Shown here one piece after another: positions 9,586 to 20,985 of a stretch of 64,000 nt of DNA; within the stretch, counting starts at the first letter, position 1; each line of letters begins with the position of its first letter. The translations under genes and the position numbers were made by a program. This DNA comes from Saccopteryx bilineata (Eukaryota > Chordata > Mammalia > Chiroptera > Emballonuridae): NCBI RefSeq assembly GCF_036850765.1, contig NC_089496.1:45189113-45253112 (forward strand). The letters are read 5' to 3'. The notes beneath the pieces were generated by a model. That model did no database searches. It had not been told where the DNA came from and saw only the letters and a program-made list of their open reading frames with translations.

Positions 9586-9984
9586 AAACCCTTTTATGAC
9601 TCCCTCATACCTAGTAACTGCAATAGCTGTAACGTAATTATGATGATAGTGATGGCAACAAACCTTTCTGTAGTTTTATTTGCCAGCTAATGTTTAGCTC
9701 TTGAAATACATTAGCTCACTGGTTCTTCATAGCAGTCCTAGGACGTCGTAGGAACTATCCTGTCTCTGTTGCGAGGCATGGTGAGGCAGCTTAACTGGCT
9801 GGCTGCACATTGCCGCTCAGGGCACAGCCAGGGTTGGAGCCTCATCGCTCTGGCCGTAGAAGCTGTGGTCTGGATCCATGTATCAACCTATCAAATAGGC
9901 TACAGCAGACCTTCCCAAATTTTCCCAGTTCATGGCACCTTTAGCATCTCAATACATTTTTAAAATTGTTTTTCTTTTTAAAAA

Positions 9985-10075
9985 TTTTTATGTTTTTATT
10001 GAATTTATTGGGGTGATGTTGGTTAATGAAATTATATAATTTTATATCATCTGTATAGTATATTTTTATAACACC
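9985..10075 (-). mobile_element. L1 3'-end fragment
   Basis: The + strand contains TTATTGAATTTATTGGGGTG followed by ATGTTGGTTAATGAAATTAT. This is the reverse of the L1 3' terminus seen in sense orientation at 42220-42265. It is short and 5'-truncated. Confidence 0.68.
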
Positions 10076-11141
10076 CTATAAGCCAAAAGAAATTAACAAT
10101 CAACTAATGTAGTAACCACTTAAAAGAATCATAATCACAAATTAAAAGAAAAATTCATATTTTTATTCTATTTTTAAATGACCATAGCTACTAATGGGGT
10201 GTGTGTCGTTGTGACCACTGTACAACTTCTCAAGCCTTGGAATCAGATTGGACAAACCACCTTCATTTCCATAGATTTTTCCACGTTGATTTCCATAAGG
10301 TTCATACTATATAACTTAGCAAGAACTGCCAAAAACCCAGCTTTTTGGAGATGTCCTTGAAAGGAATGTAGTGCATGCTATCTAATGTTGAAATATGAGC
10401 TATCTTGAACTAGTTGAACTAGTATCTAACAAATGTGGAGTTTCTTCCTATTTAATTAACTTAGAAAATTAAAAATACCCCATCATACCCCTGTGAATTT
10501 GCTCTGGTGTTGTGGCTTCGTCACAGTTTTTGGAACCATGGGTACTTCTCAAAAATATGGTTTGTAGACCAACGGTCGCCAGCACTTGTTCAAGACCCCT
10601 CCTGATAACCAAGCTCCTCATTCTGTTTGCACAGGCCTTTCTGTTTCTCATGTTTTCCTATGATGTTAATATATGTTTTCAGCATAAACTATTGCTATCA
10701 CCCATAGGATTATGGGTAGATTATGCATTGTATTCTGGTTTTGACCTATTCTTTTGAGTAGGTGGTTTCTTATTTCATGGGAACTTATTACGTTTCATTA
10801 TAACATCTACAATTCTACTGGAGTCCCTCTCTTGTTTTATTAGGTAATAGGTGATACAAGATACAGAATAATGGTGTCATCATTACCGAATTATATATGA
10901 CTTAGGACTAGTAAGTATAAACTCCAGCCTCTGGTATTTTGTAAGCAGGGTTAATGTGTCTGAGGTTGGTCTGAGTAATACCTTGGCTAGCAGCAAACTA
11001 TTGTTAGCTGATTGATTTGTGGAGCAGTGAATTGGCATAAGCTATTAGCAGTTCTAAACCAAGGAAAGAAGGTTGTGAGATATTTGGTTCTGTTATATTT
11101 TTGGCCCCTAGAAAGTTGAATTTTATTATAATGTCATCAGG

Positions 11142-11505
11142 ATTTTTTTTTTTTTTTTTTTTTTTTTTTGGTATTTTTCTGAAGTTGGAAACGGGGACAC
11201 AGACAGACTCCTGCATGCGCCCAACCAGGATCCACCCGGCAAGCCCTCCAGGGGGCGATGCTCTGCCGCAACCAGAGCCATTCTAGCGCCTGAGGCAGAG
11301 GCCATGGAGCCATCCTCAGTGCCCGGGCCAACTTTGCTCCAATGGAGCCTTGGCTGTGGGAGGGGAAGAGAGAGACAGAGAGGAAGGAGAGGGGGAGGGG
11401 TGGAGAAGCAGATGGGCGCTTCTCCTGTGTGCCCTGGCCGGGAATCGAACCTGGGACTCCTGCACGCCAGGCCGACGCTCTACCACTGAGCCAACTGTCC
11501 AGGGC
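11142..11505 (-). mobile_element. Long-form SINE
   Basis: On the - strand the element has an intact-looking head (GTTGGCTCAGTGGTAGAGCG), box B GGTTCGATTCC, the usual body and an A-tail (T-run at 11143-11169). A short deletion removes part of the module around 11270. CTCF-like CCTCCAGGGGGCG lies at about 11245-11257. I could not define convincing target duplications. Confidence 0.87.
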
Positions 11506-12771
11506 CAAGAATTTTGAAAAGCAGAATATCAAGACCTTTCCTTCTTTCTTCTATTATTTTCTTAAATACTATTTCAAAGATATTTTTCCAAAAAATGATA
11601 AATTTTGTTCATTATTTAATAGTAGTTGTTTAAGCAGATTGTTTCATACATTGTTCCTGTCATACATGTGAAGTTTAGCAGATTCAACTACTGTTATTTT
11701 CTTTGAATCTATTGACTTAAAAGCTGTCTGGATTTTAGTTACTTGAAGACTTTTAATTTTTGAAGTATTTAAAGTACTTTTGTTTCCTCCATTATCTATC
11801 CTGTTTTTCTTTTACCTAGTTATATACTAATGGAATCATAAGTGGAAAGAAAATAATTTCTTTTGTGATGAACAGGGGAGGAAAGGCCTCTGAGGCCCCC
11901 TTTGCCCATGCAGGAAACAATCGTCCGAATAGCCGTGTACCCCTCAGAAAGATCATCTGTCTTGTGTTTATTCATGCTGAATTTTCCACCACATGCACTG
12001 TTTTGGTACCTCTTCCGGCAGACTTGACCCCTTAGCCCATTAACAGCAGCCCTGGGGCTGGCATGCAGTCCAGCAACAGACTCGGTGCCAGCCGACCTGG
12101 TTGTGTGCTGTTAGTTCAGCACTGAGAGCCGCTGACAGTGCTCCAGCAAGGGAGCAAATGGGCGTTTGCTGTTGCTGGCGTATGTACAGGGCTGCGGGCA
12201 TGGACACTGAAGACGGTATTTTCTTTCCGATTGAAACTCAGAGATTTTTAAGAGTCTTCATTAATAATGTTAATCAAATATTTTATTTCAAAGCCTGTAG
12301 TTTGTTTTGCTTTAACATGGTTTTCCAGTTGGATGTGTGCGCGTACATGCCCAAGTACATATATTATATATGCCAACTCATGTACTTTACCAGTTTTCAT
12401 TTACTTCTAACTTCTGTATATTTTGCAGTGGGTGTATGTTGTCAGAGAAGATACTGTATGTATTGCAAATTAAATTAGTAAGTGAGAGTAATAGGGAAAG
12501 TAATCAGGGTAAGATCTACCTAAATGTAGGCCAAGTCTGATGGTCTCTGCTTCAGTCACACAGACACGTGTGCTATACTGCCCGTCCATGAAACACTGCT
12601 TTTATTTCAAGGCGGTCCCAGTCCAGTGAAATAGTCTGTAAAAATGTACTTTGTGAAAATCTGTTAAGATAAAAATGTAGCCTCATTTTCTTTATACTAT
12701 CCTTGATTGAATAAAAGGAGTTTGTTTTCAGCTTCACTTTTCTCAAAAATTGCAACATTATTTTTTGCTAG

Positions 12772-12854
12772 GAGGATGAGAATGTACCCACTCTTCCTGA
12801 TCCTCCGAATAAGCACTTCCATGAGCACGGAACAGGCTTTTGCTTTGATTCCAG
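12772..12854 (+). CDS. TAX1BP1: TAX1BP1 coding exon (entry to zinc fingers)
   Basis: This 83-nt exon is bounded by TTTTGCTAG and CAG|GTAATT. It encodes EDENVPTLPDPPNKHF followed by HEHGTGFCFDS and two bases of a split Ser codon. The acidic/Pro-rich part precedes the first finger. The middle (NKHFHEH) differs from the human residues I recall, while GTGFCFDS is conserved. Confidence 0.93.
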
Positions 12855-12904
12855 GTAATTTTTCTTTTTCTTGTGTAGAATCTGGATTATATAGAACATG
12901 ATTT

Positions 12905-13060
12905 TCAAGGTTTGGTCCCTGGAAACGTGTTAGAAATGTATGGGATCAGGGACCTACCTCATATTGTCTGGACCTAAAACTGTTGGTGTGGGGCCCAGCA
13001 AGGTGTGTTTAATGTGCCTTCCAGGTGATGCTGAGGGTAAAACCCTTTGAGACCCAGTAC
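12905..13060. mobile_element. Old hAT-Charlie MITE
   Basis: TTTGGTCCCTGGAAACGTGT, GTTAGAAATG, GGGGCCCAGCAAGGTGTGTT and CCAGGTGATGCTGA match the familiar MER5/MER20-like eutherian elements. It is strongly diverged and the ends are approximate. Confidence 0.62.
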
Positions 13061-13067
13061 TATAGAC

Positions 13068-13184
13068 CCATGTTTCTCAACTGCCGGTCCGCAAACCGCC
13101 AGTATCTATAATCTCCATCCATCAGGGTGGCCAGCCCTGTCGTGGCCCAGCAGCAGTCTGCAGACCAGCTGTTGAGAAACACTG
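13068..13184. mobile_element. hAT MITE with inverted ends
   Basis: The left end (TGTTTCTCAACTGCCGGTCC) and the right end read in reverse (TGTTTCTCAACAGCTGGTCT) form an inverted repeat of about 22 bp. The right terminus is CAGTG-type, and the 8-bp flanks CTATAGAC and CTGTACTC match at five of eight positions. It lies immediately beside an older hAT MITE. Confidence 0.75.
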
Positions 13185-13574
13185 CTGTACTCTTAGTTGT
13201 TAAACCAAATGGACACTGTTGGGAAATTACAAGTTGAATTTTTATAGGTTTACAAAAAGCATCTGATTGGTTAAAAATTGAATTCTTGTCACTTGCTGCA
13301 TTTCACATACTATAATTGTATTTTGGGGATTTTAATGAAGAAAAGTTTTTGTCTAATTGTAAAACTAAATTTAGAGGCTTTGTAAGTGGTTAATACAGTG
13401 GTCAGTAGCAAGCATTTAGAAGCAGGGAAAGGTTTCCACAGTAACACAACTTTCAAGGTAAGTTGTTGAATATGAATATGAGCTGAACTAGAGAAATACA
13501 GCCTTGTCAGAGCCTGAAGAGAATCCTGTTGTTAGGAATGTATTAGAAATATGTCCTTCTCCATTTTCTTCCAG

Positions 13575-13776
13575 CTTTGATGTTCACAAGAAGTGTCCCC
13601 TCTGTGAAGTAATGTTCCCTCCCAACTACGATCAGAGCAAATTTGAAGAACACGTCGAGAGTCACTGGAAGGTGTGTCCAATGTGCAGCGAGCAGTTTCC
13701 TCCTGACTATGACCAGCAAGGCTTTGAAAGGCATGTGCAGACCCATTTTGATCAGAATGTTTTAAATTTTGACTAG
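13575..13776 (+). CDS. TAX1BP1: TAX1BP1 last coding exon (two UBZ zinc fingers)
   Basis: This exon begins by completing a Ser codon, then FDVHKK, and ends at a TAG stop at 13774-13776 after NVLNFD. It encodes two C-terminal fingers in tandem. The first has Cys pair CPLC and His pair in HVESH; the second has CPMC and HVQTH. Each is followed by a proline-tyrosine motif, FPPNY and FPPDY. In TAX1BP1 these fingers bind ubiquitin and myosin VI, linking ubiquitinated cargo and A20 complexes to autophagy. The zinc ligands are all present. The second finger reads YDQQGFERH, where I recall Val in place of Gly in the human protein. Confidence 0.96.
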
Positions 13777-14690
13777 TTCCTTATTATGAGCTAATACAGT
13801 TTAGCAGTTTAAAAAAAATTATCTCAAGTAGATCACTAAGTAATCACTTTCATGCCCCCTTCACCGAACTTTTCTGACCGAGATTGACTTGAAGTTTGGT
13901 GTTACTAGGGTTAGGGTCAGTCTTTGGCTTATAAATAAATATAATTTTAACTTCTTTTAATCTTACCTGCTAAGAAAATAAGTTCTTGGATGTTTGTATT
14001 TTTCTTTATTCCCCAGTTTGCAAAATTATATGACTAAAGGAAACAAGGATTACTGTAATGTCACTGCACTGAAAAAATACATACTTATATAGTGTGTTAT
14101 TTAGTAGAATAGTTACAGGTTCTGTTGACTGTGTTGATTGAGCATGACTACTAAATATTATGTAATAAAAAGCATTTATCCTAACAGTCTTGCAAAATAA
14201 TTCTTTGAATACAGAAGCTTGCATAACTTAAGCTCATAAAATGGTTTAACTCTTTAGAAATGGAGTTGTATGTAGAACGAGATTACATGTTTGTAGTATA
14301 GCAAATATTCTTTATATATTTGAAATGTTGCTTTAGTAATTAACAGAAAGCATATTTTGCTAATTTTACAACTAATTTTTTTTAGAATAACTTGAGTGGT
14401 TATATTTAAATAATATTAAAGTTATATTTCTATTCAATGGGAAAATGGAACAAGGTATGTCAGTACAATTGTTTCATATTATATTATCTTAAATAGTGGT
14501 GTTTGTGGCATAAAAATCATAGAAAATGTATCCTTTCTTTTTTCACATTTTCCTAATACGAATGTACCATTCTTAGTGATTAAAAATGTAATATATAAAC
14601 TCAAATCAAAAGCAATCTGTTTATGTCCCTGCTGTGTATAGTATTCTCATTAACATTAAAGAGGACACCTTTTTGGAGGTAATTTTATTG
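13777..14690 (+). other. TAX1BP1: TAX1BP1 3'UTR (end inferred)
   Basis: AT-rich sequence follows the stop codon. Candidate polyadenylation signals are AATAAA at 13934 and 14164 and ATTAAA at about 14656. I place the end after the last one because the region is free of recognised repeats and I recall the human TAX1BP1 and JAZF1 3' ends lying less than 1 kb apart. The exact cleavage site cannot be seen. Confidence 0.5.
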
Positions 14691-15652
14691 TCAAATTTAT
14701 TTGCCATAGTTTTTTATTAAGTCTAGCATCTTGAACACCTTTTGTCTAAGTCTTTAAAATGTTTCTGAACTGTATTCCTCTCAGTATGAACGTTAAAAAT
14801 TTAAAAGTACTGGCTTTTTGATTCTAGTGTTGAAAATAGCAGACTAGCTATTTAAGATGTTTAGATAATGCTCAGCGTGGTGGCATGTAAGAGAGACATT
14901 AACTGCATTACACATCATGCAGCTTGTATTGGTTTCTAGGAGCAGAATTTGTCTGTTGTTGGAATCCTTTGAGAAGGTTTTTGAGTCTAGGGAAGACAGT
15001 ATTAAGCTGATGCTGGATGTTTAGGACGTAACAGACCTGGGGCAGTAGTATTGTAGACTCCATATTTGAGCTTTGTGATAGGTCACGTGACGAAAATATT
15101 TCAGAGAAAATGTTCAATGATAGGAGTGTTAGTTAATGACCTAAGAAATGAGATTGTTCATCTTACTTGTCTAGAATGTGAATAGCTTTTGCCTCAAGCT
15201 GGGAAACATCAGAATGGGTTCCGTTCCGTTGTCCGAGAACAGGCCTTGTATGATTTGCATTCTTAAAGTGTTTTGTGGCTTGTAGTGGTCTTCCTTGGTG
15301 AGTGTTCTGAGTGAGTTTGAACATAATGTTTTTTGTTTGGGGATGAAAGTTAGCTCTAGGTAATTGACGGTGCTGTTGAGTTCAACCAAGTCCTTACATT
15401 GCTGACAGAGGGGTGCTGACGTGTCCGAGTTACTGGGTTTATTTCTCCCTAGCAGTGCTATTGTTTCACCTTCCTTACTTTGATGTTCTTTGTTAGGCAA
15501 AAATTAAATTAAATCCAGTCTTTCTGCAGCTGAATTTTGGGAGAAGAAAAAGGCATCCTAGGTAGAAGGAGGCACTGAGTGGCTAGGTTAGTTTCCATGG
15601 TGAACTCGATGCTGGCTTTTCATAGTGGAAGGTAATGAAGATAAAGAGCCGC
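14691..15652. other. Intergenic gap between convergent gene ends
   Basis: This roughly 1-kb stretch separates the inferred 3' ends of TAX1BP1 (+) and JAZF1 (-). A piece around 15340-15500 resembles old antisense L1 (GTGCTGTTGAGTTCAACCAA, GTCCTTACATTGCTGA), with weak support. No gene is visible. Confidence 0.5.
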
Positions 15653-17790
15653 GTTTATTTTGGGTCAGAGACAGTTTATTTTAAGTGATTCATTTACATT
15701 TGTAAGCAGCTTTTCTTGACAGGATTTTGATTCATTAAGTTGCCTTCAGTTCTAAAACCTCTGTCACTTGCAACCTTAATGTGCTCTGTCCCCAACAAAA
15801 CATATGAAAATATAATTTAAAGCACAGTTTTCACAGACACAGTACAATACATTCACTATACACAGTATAACAAAATATTCCCATCCTTACCTGTTTAGTA
15901 ATACTGTCACAATGAATAAGCAAGTAGGAATTTGTTTTACAGTTGAAAGAAATGTTAACATGCACAATGACTATTTTATGACTGTTTAGCTGTTGAACTA
16001 CTGATCCAGCCTGCGGTTTCTTGCACTAGAAGGAAGCTAAATAATTGCTGGCCTAAAAAAGATTTTGGTCAATTATCGGTAGATCTGAAATAGCCAAGTA
16101 GGGCCTTCTTATGCACCAACTAGTGGCTTTTCCTGTCTGGATCACCCTTCTTAACATACAGGGTAGCACTGTATATTCAGGACCAAGACCACTCTTCAGA
16201 GAGCTGAGGAAGTTTTTAGAGGGCAGTGTCTTTACAAATGCTTAAAAATCCCTCATTATGAGGGGGTCACAACTTAAGAATATAGAAGCTTACTCATCTG
16301 GCTTAACAGAATTGTGTTATCTTTTCAAAATGTCTGAAAAATTGAGGAGGGACACCTTCTTAGCTGTAAGACTTTCATCAAATGGGAACATGGGAAGAAA
16401 AAGTGTTTTATAAGCAATGCAAGTTTGCTTTTTCACCAGTTTTGTGAGCAGTTGGTCATCTCAAAGCAATTTTTATTGCATATTTAGGCAACTGGTAAAC
16501 TCATGTTTAAGGAATAGCACTTGGGAGAAAAGAACACTCAAGGCATGATGGTATTGTTGAGAAAAACTTCAGGAATGGTCCAGATGTAGGTTACTCTAAT
16601 GGGTCATATATTAGTCACTCTTTGACCACCTGCTACAAGAAAGCACTTAATTGTCAATAAGGCTCAATTTCATATTTCGGCAAATTGTTTTATAAAGCTA
16701 AACAGACATTTCCAATGTGATAGGAAAAGTGCCTTTAAAAAAAGTCTAAAAACACAATGAATGTGAAGAGCAATAGGGGCCTTTACAGAAATGTTCCTCT
16801 TTGAACCGTGCTTGGAATTTTAATTCTTATTTGCAACCCACAGGTTTGTTAGGGCAGTGGTTGTAAGAATTGGCAACACATAAAACATTAAATCTGTTGG
16901 CAATAGAGAACTACAAAGTGCTTTAAAACTTCACCTAAAGATGAAGATAGATAGAACTAAATTTCACACGAGAATTCCACTTAAGGATTTCACTAACCTG
17001 GTATGTTGGTCTGGAAATAGCAACAGGCATAAATTGAATCCCTTGTACCCAGCAGGCACTCAACGAATGTGTTAAATTAATGAGTGAACTGAACAAGACT
17101 ATTGTACAAAAAATGCCGTTCATAACACTAAAATGATTGGTAAGTCAGATGGCAAGATTTTCAGCTTTTTAAAGGGCAAAAGGACTTGCAAGATAATATA
17201 AAACACAGAAAGCACACCTTTTATGTATGTTATTTAAATATGAAAATATTTTTAGCATATTATGTTAAACATTAATTTATATTTCCATTACCTAAAGTCT
17301 TTCTACTCACAAATACTCCATTATGTAAGGCATGGTAACCAGTTTGATAATGAAGGTATTATTTTGGTTTTGAACATAGTGAGTTGATGTGTTGAAAAAC
17401 CTCAATCACATTACAATCTTGGAGGAAAAAAAAAAACCCACCTCAGTGCCAGCCCCTCCTCCCCCTAGCTGTTATCACTGCGATACAACTGAACAATATG
17501 CAACATGCCCTCAATCATACTTTGCTTTGGGGGAAATGTGCTGAGAACCTAGAGCTTTTTTTCTTTTTTTAGCACCTTATATCAAAGTAATGAAAATGGG
17601 TATGATTACATGTGCAAATGTACAAAATCATTAACTCTACAAAGATACATCATTCCAAAATTACAGAAAAAATTTAAAGCATGCACTTAATTCTTTATAG
17701 GGTTGCTGAATGCTTCCCCTGAAAAAGGTGGCTGTTTTCAAAATCAGCAACTGCTGGTGAGGATTTCTTGGCACAGTTATGACCAGCATG
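15653..17790 (-). other. JAZF1: JAZF1 3'UTR (end inferred)
   Basis: Downstream of the stop codon on the - strand there is about 2.1 kb without recognised repeats. It ends near two AATAAA signals, seen as TTTATT at 15675-15680 and 15654-15659 on the + strand. The length agrees with the long JAZF1 3'UTR known in human. The lack of SINE or L1 insertions, compared with flanking sequence, also fits an exon. If the second signal is used the transcript would extend a little further left. Confidence 0.65.
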
Positions 17791-17967
17791 TTACTGCTGC
17801 ATCTTCCTGATAATCTCAGCCGACACCGGGGGGTGGAAATTGATTGTGTGGTGCCGCAGGCCCTGAGCTGTCTTGTAACTCTTACCACACCGACATTTGA
17901 ATGGTTTGCGGACACGGATCTGTGTTCTGTGACCATTCTTAGCATGGTACTTTATGCCATTCACATT
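17791..17967 (-). CDS. JAZF1: JAZF1 exon 5, last coding exon (zinc fingers)
   Basis: On the - strand the acceptor TTCTCCACAG is followed by 58 codons, starting NVNGIKYHAKNGH and ending EIIRKMQQ, and a TAA stop at 17791-17793. The exon supplies the His pair of the finger begun in exon 4 (CPVPGC...HAKNGH) and a complete second finger (CRC...HHTINFH). It appears identical to the human residues I recall. JAZF1 is a nuclear zinc-finger protein, a subunit of the NuA4/TIP60 acetyltransferase complex and a co-repressor of the orphan receptor TR4 (NR2C2). Open frames on the + strand here are shadows. Confidence 0.96.
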   Translation of the reverse strand, partial: NVNGIKYHAKNGHRTQIRVRKPFKCRCGKSYKTAQGLRHHTINFHPPVSAEIIRKMQQ

Positions 17968-20712
17968 CTGTGGAGAAGATAAGAAAACACCCGTTACCCG
18001 TTAGATGGAGTCAGATGTTTGAGTGGGGACACTCAGTGTGACAGCTGGTGACAAGCAGGCTGTGCACACTAGGCCATGCATGCAGCAGCCTCCAGGCAAT
18101 TCCATACAGGCCTCAAGTTTTATCTCAAATGCGTATTTAAGACTCGCAGACGGTCCAGGAGCACAGTTCCTTCTGCCTGGAACTTGGCTTCCTCCGAGTC
18201 TTTTCCCCAACTCTGAACAAAGTGAACACTGGACATTGTCCAGGGAGGCCCTCAGGCTGGCCAGAACAAGTCTACCAAACAGGATGGTTGAGTTCAAGAT
18301 GTGTACAAACCGACCAAGTGAAATGAAGCTGGTGCCCACCGTGCCGGAGGCTTGGTCCGTGTCCTGCTGTGCGTGCAGGCGGTGCCTCTGCGTGGTGGAG
18401 CGCCCGCCCCAGGTGGTGCTGCCGAGCACACTTGGGATAGCCCGCTTTCCAAGTCTACAGTGACCTTACCAAATCTTCAGTATGGGAGTCTCGGCAACAG
18501 AAGAGGTCCACGGGACAGAAAACGCTTTCTGGGTTTCTATTGGCTCTGCTAGCCTACTAGCATATTCTACATAAGATTCCATTCCTAGAATCACTGTGTA
18601 GGTTTAAAAAATTAAACAGTTACTGGTGCCCGTCCCATTAGGTGGTGAGGAAATGGACTCAGGGCACTGAGTAACCGATGGAAGACGTGAGACACTAAAT
18701 GGCAGAGGTGATAGTAGGGCACAGGCCTTGGTCAATATCAGGCCAGCTGCACCTGCCCAGGGATTAAGGGGGGAGAGGGCTCGAGCTGGGAAGCTGTGGA
18801 GCACAGACCCCCAGCAGAGTAGGCTGTTTCTGAAGTGTTACTGGAACCCTGTCCCTCCGAGCCCGGGCCTGTCCCCAGCTGAAGCATTCCAGCACAGTCC
18901 CCCCTCCACGGGGCTTGGAGAATGCTGCTGCTCCACGAGCACCTGGCCATCTGGGGGCTGCGCGTGTCACTGTTAGAGCGTGTGTTACTATTCTGGGAGA
19001 AGTCGAGAGCTGCCATGAAACAAAATGTGTTCAGTGGTTATTGCTGTTCACGTTTCCCTTGGAAATGCACAGTGCTCATTACTACCTTTTAAAAGTCCTG
19101 TGGTAGCAAGTCCTGCTTGATCTTGCTGAGCTCAGGTGTGCTCAATAGCGACCGGATGGTGGCTTTGGAGTCTGAAGGGTGTCCGGTGCGTTGAATCACA
19201 AGGACACTCTACCTGCTCTGGGCCGTCTGCACCGTCAACCATTGTCCTCCTGGCATGAGTCCCTGCACGCAGGGCGATGAAGCACCTCGCTAGTCTACAG
19301 GGAGGGGGAGCTCCTGCGGCGGGACACGAAGAGGGCAGTGGCCATGCAGAACCAGACCCATTCAACAGGAGGGCAGATATGCGCTGCCAGCCCCCTGCTG
19401 TCTCAGCCATCCCACCTGATGCCCAGGAAGGAAGCCAACTGTCACCTCGCATCTTGCTGCAGCCACGAGGGACCCAGGTGAGAACTACCTGGCTAGAGCC
19501 AGGAAACCTACAGACAGATCCATGAAAGATAATGGTTTTCAACTATTTAAAAGAGAAGTAAGTTTTATGACCATTAGAGAAAGACTCAACTTCCTAAGTA
19601 GTAGTAACAGCTGGGAAGTCTCCTGGCACACTGCAGGAAATCTGCATTTGTCAGCTTCATATCCCATTTATTAGCTCAAGGCAGTCGCTGTGAACACCAA
19701 GTAGGGTCCCTCTCTGTGGCGGAAGGATTACTAAAAATGTCCCCACAGGGAACTTGATGCAAGATGATCATTAAAAAGCCAACTACCCTTATGCCTCAGC
19801 TGTAGCGCCCACACCTTGTCGGGGGAAACCAGAGAGACATCTGACCAACAAGCAGAGAGGCCTGTCCACGCCAACAGGGTCAGGGCTCAGACACGCTCCA
19901 TCTGGAATTTTTACAAGTAATGAAGTGAGGGGAGATCTGAAGTCAGAATTACTGTGCCCAGCCAGAGCTCCAGGAGAAGGGCAGACCGCTCGTGTGCCTG
20001 CCTGGGAAACGGGGACACAGCCCTTCCAGACATCAGCTTACACATCGACAAGTAGGACACCAGCTGCACTGTTGGAGAAACATGCCACTTCCAGCATTGG
20101 CCACAGAACCTAAGAAAGGACCTACCTTACCACCTCTTTACTGTTGCTGGGATCCAAAATTTTCAAAAGTGGCAAAGTACAGTGTCACAAATGTCAGAAC
20201 AAGCTCTAATCAGACTCAAGATCTCCCCATTCCCCTCACTCCCACATAGCTACGGGAGTGCTCACGTTCTAGGATGGGACCCGACAAAGATTCACCCGAG
20301 TAGTGCAGAGCTCTTGAGTTTAGTATTTCAACACCAAAAAATGGCAGGCAACTTCCTACAAAGGGAATTCAGCTTCATTCAGTAGGGCAGGGAAGGCAGT
20401 GGACACGAAGGTCTCCTGCTGCGGGCTAGCTCTCTACTCTCTCCCTCAACCAGGGTGTTCTAGATGAAAGTGACACTCGGGAACTGCCCCAGTCGGGAGG
20501 CTGCTAATGACAAATGCCCGAGTGCAGAGTCCGGGTCCCCCTCGCCCCCAACTCCTCACACCTAAATAAGGAACTCACTCCTTAGTGCAGGCAACGGGTA
20601 ACCTTTGAAAAATCTTAGGAGTTGGGAAGGATTGGGACAGTTTGAAGAGAGCGCCTCGGGTACAGTGGTCTGACACAAGGCAGCACGGCAGGGAGTGGGC
20701 AGGGCGAGGCTG

Positions 20713-20985
20713 GCACCAGCTCACTGCCAGGCCGGGCGGGCGGAGGGAGCTGCACCAGCTCACTGCCAGGCCGGGCGGGCGGAGGGAGCTGTACCAGCTC
20801 ACTGCCAGGCCGGGCGGGCGGAGGGAGCTGCACCAGCTCACTGCCAGGCCGGGCGGGCGGAGGGGGCTGCACCAGCTCACTGCCAGGCCGGGCGGGCGGA
20901 GGGGGCTGCACCAGCTCACTGCCAGGCCGGGCGGGCGGAGGGAGCTGCACCAGCTCACTGCCAGGCCGGGCGGGCGGAGGGAGCT
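20713..20985. repeat. Minisatellite, seven 39-bp units
   Basis: Seven complete units follow GCACCAGCTCACTGCCAGGC then CGGGCGGGCGGAGGGAGCT, with only one or two base changes per unit (GTACC in unit 3; GGGGGCT in units 4 and 5). Each unit carries GGGCGGGCGG (Sp1/KLF-like), and each junction forms the small palindrome GAGCTG-CAC-CAGCTC. Because 39 is a multiple of three, open frames cross the array on both strands. These are not genes. Confidence 0.97.

Larger units (their letters stand above)
7507..12771 (+). other. TAX1BP1: TAX1BP1 intron with L1 and SINE pieces
   Basis: This 5.3-kb intron contains two antisense L1 3' ends (7745-7935 and 9985-10075) and two long-form SINEs (9167-9585 and 11142-11505). 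The stretches 7960-9150, 10100-11100 and 11510-12770 look unique and AT-rich, with no recognised gene. Confidence 0.8.
12855..13574 (+). other. TAX1BP1: Last TAX1BP1 intron
   Basis: This 720-bp intron contains two adjacent hAT MITEs of different age (12905-13060 and 13068-13184). The rest is AT-rich and featureless. It ends in the pyrimidine tract TTTTCTTCCAG. Confidence 0.88.

Noticed and set aside
13504..13574. Upstream ATG extending the last TAX1BP1 exon
   Set aside because: This part is intron: a pyrimidine tract and CAG precede 13575, and the protein matches TAX1BP1 only from there.
17661..17945. 94-codon - strand frame over JAZF1 exon 5
   Set aside because: It is in the wrong frame relative to the true exon, which encodes NVNGIKYH…MQQ.
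20713..20985. CRISPR-like regular repeat
   Set aside because: The units are contiguous with no unique spacers and the locus is mammalian. It is a minisatellite.
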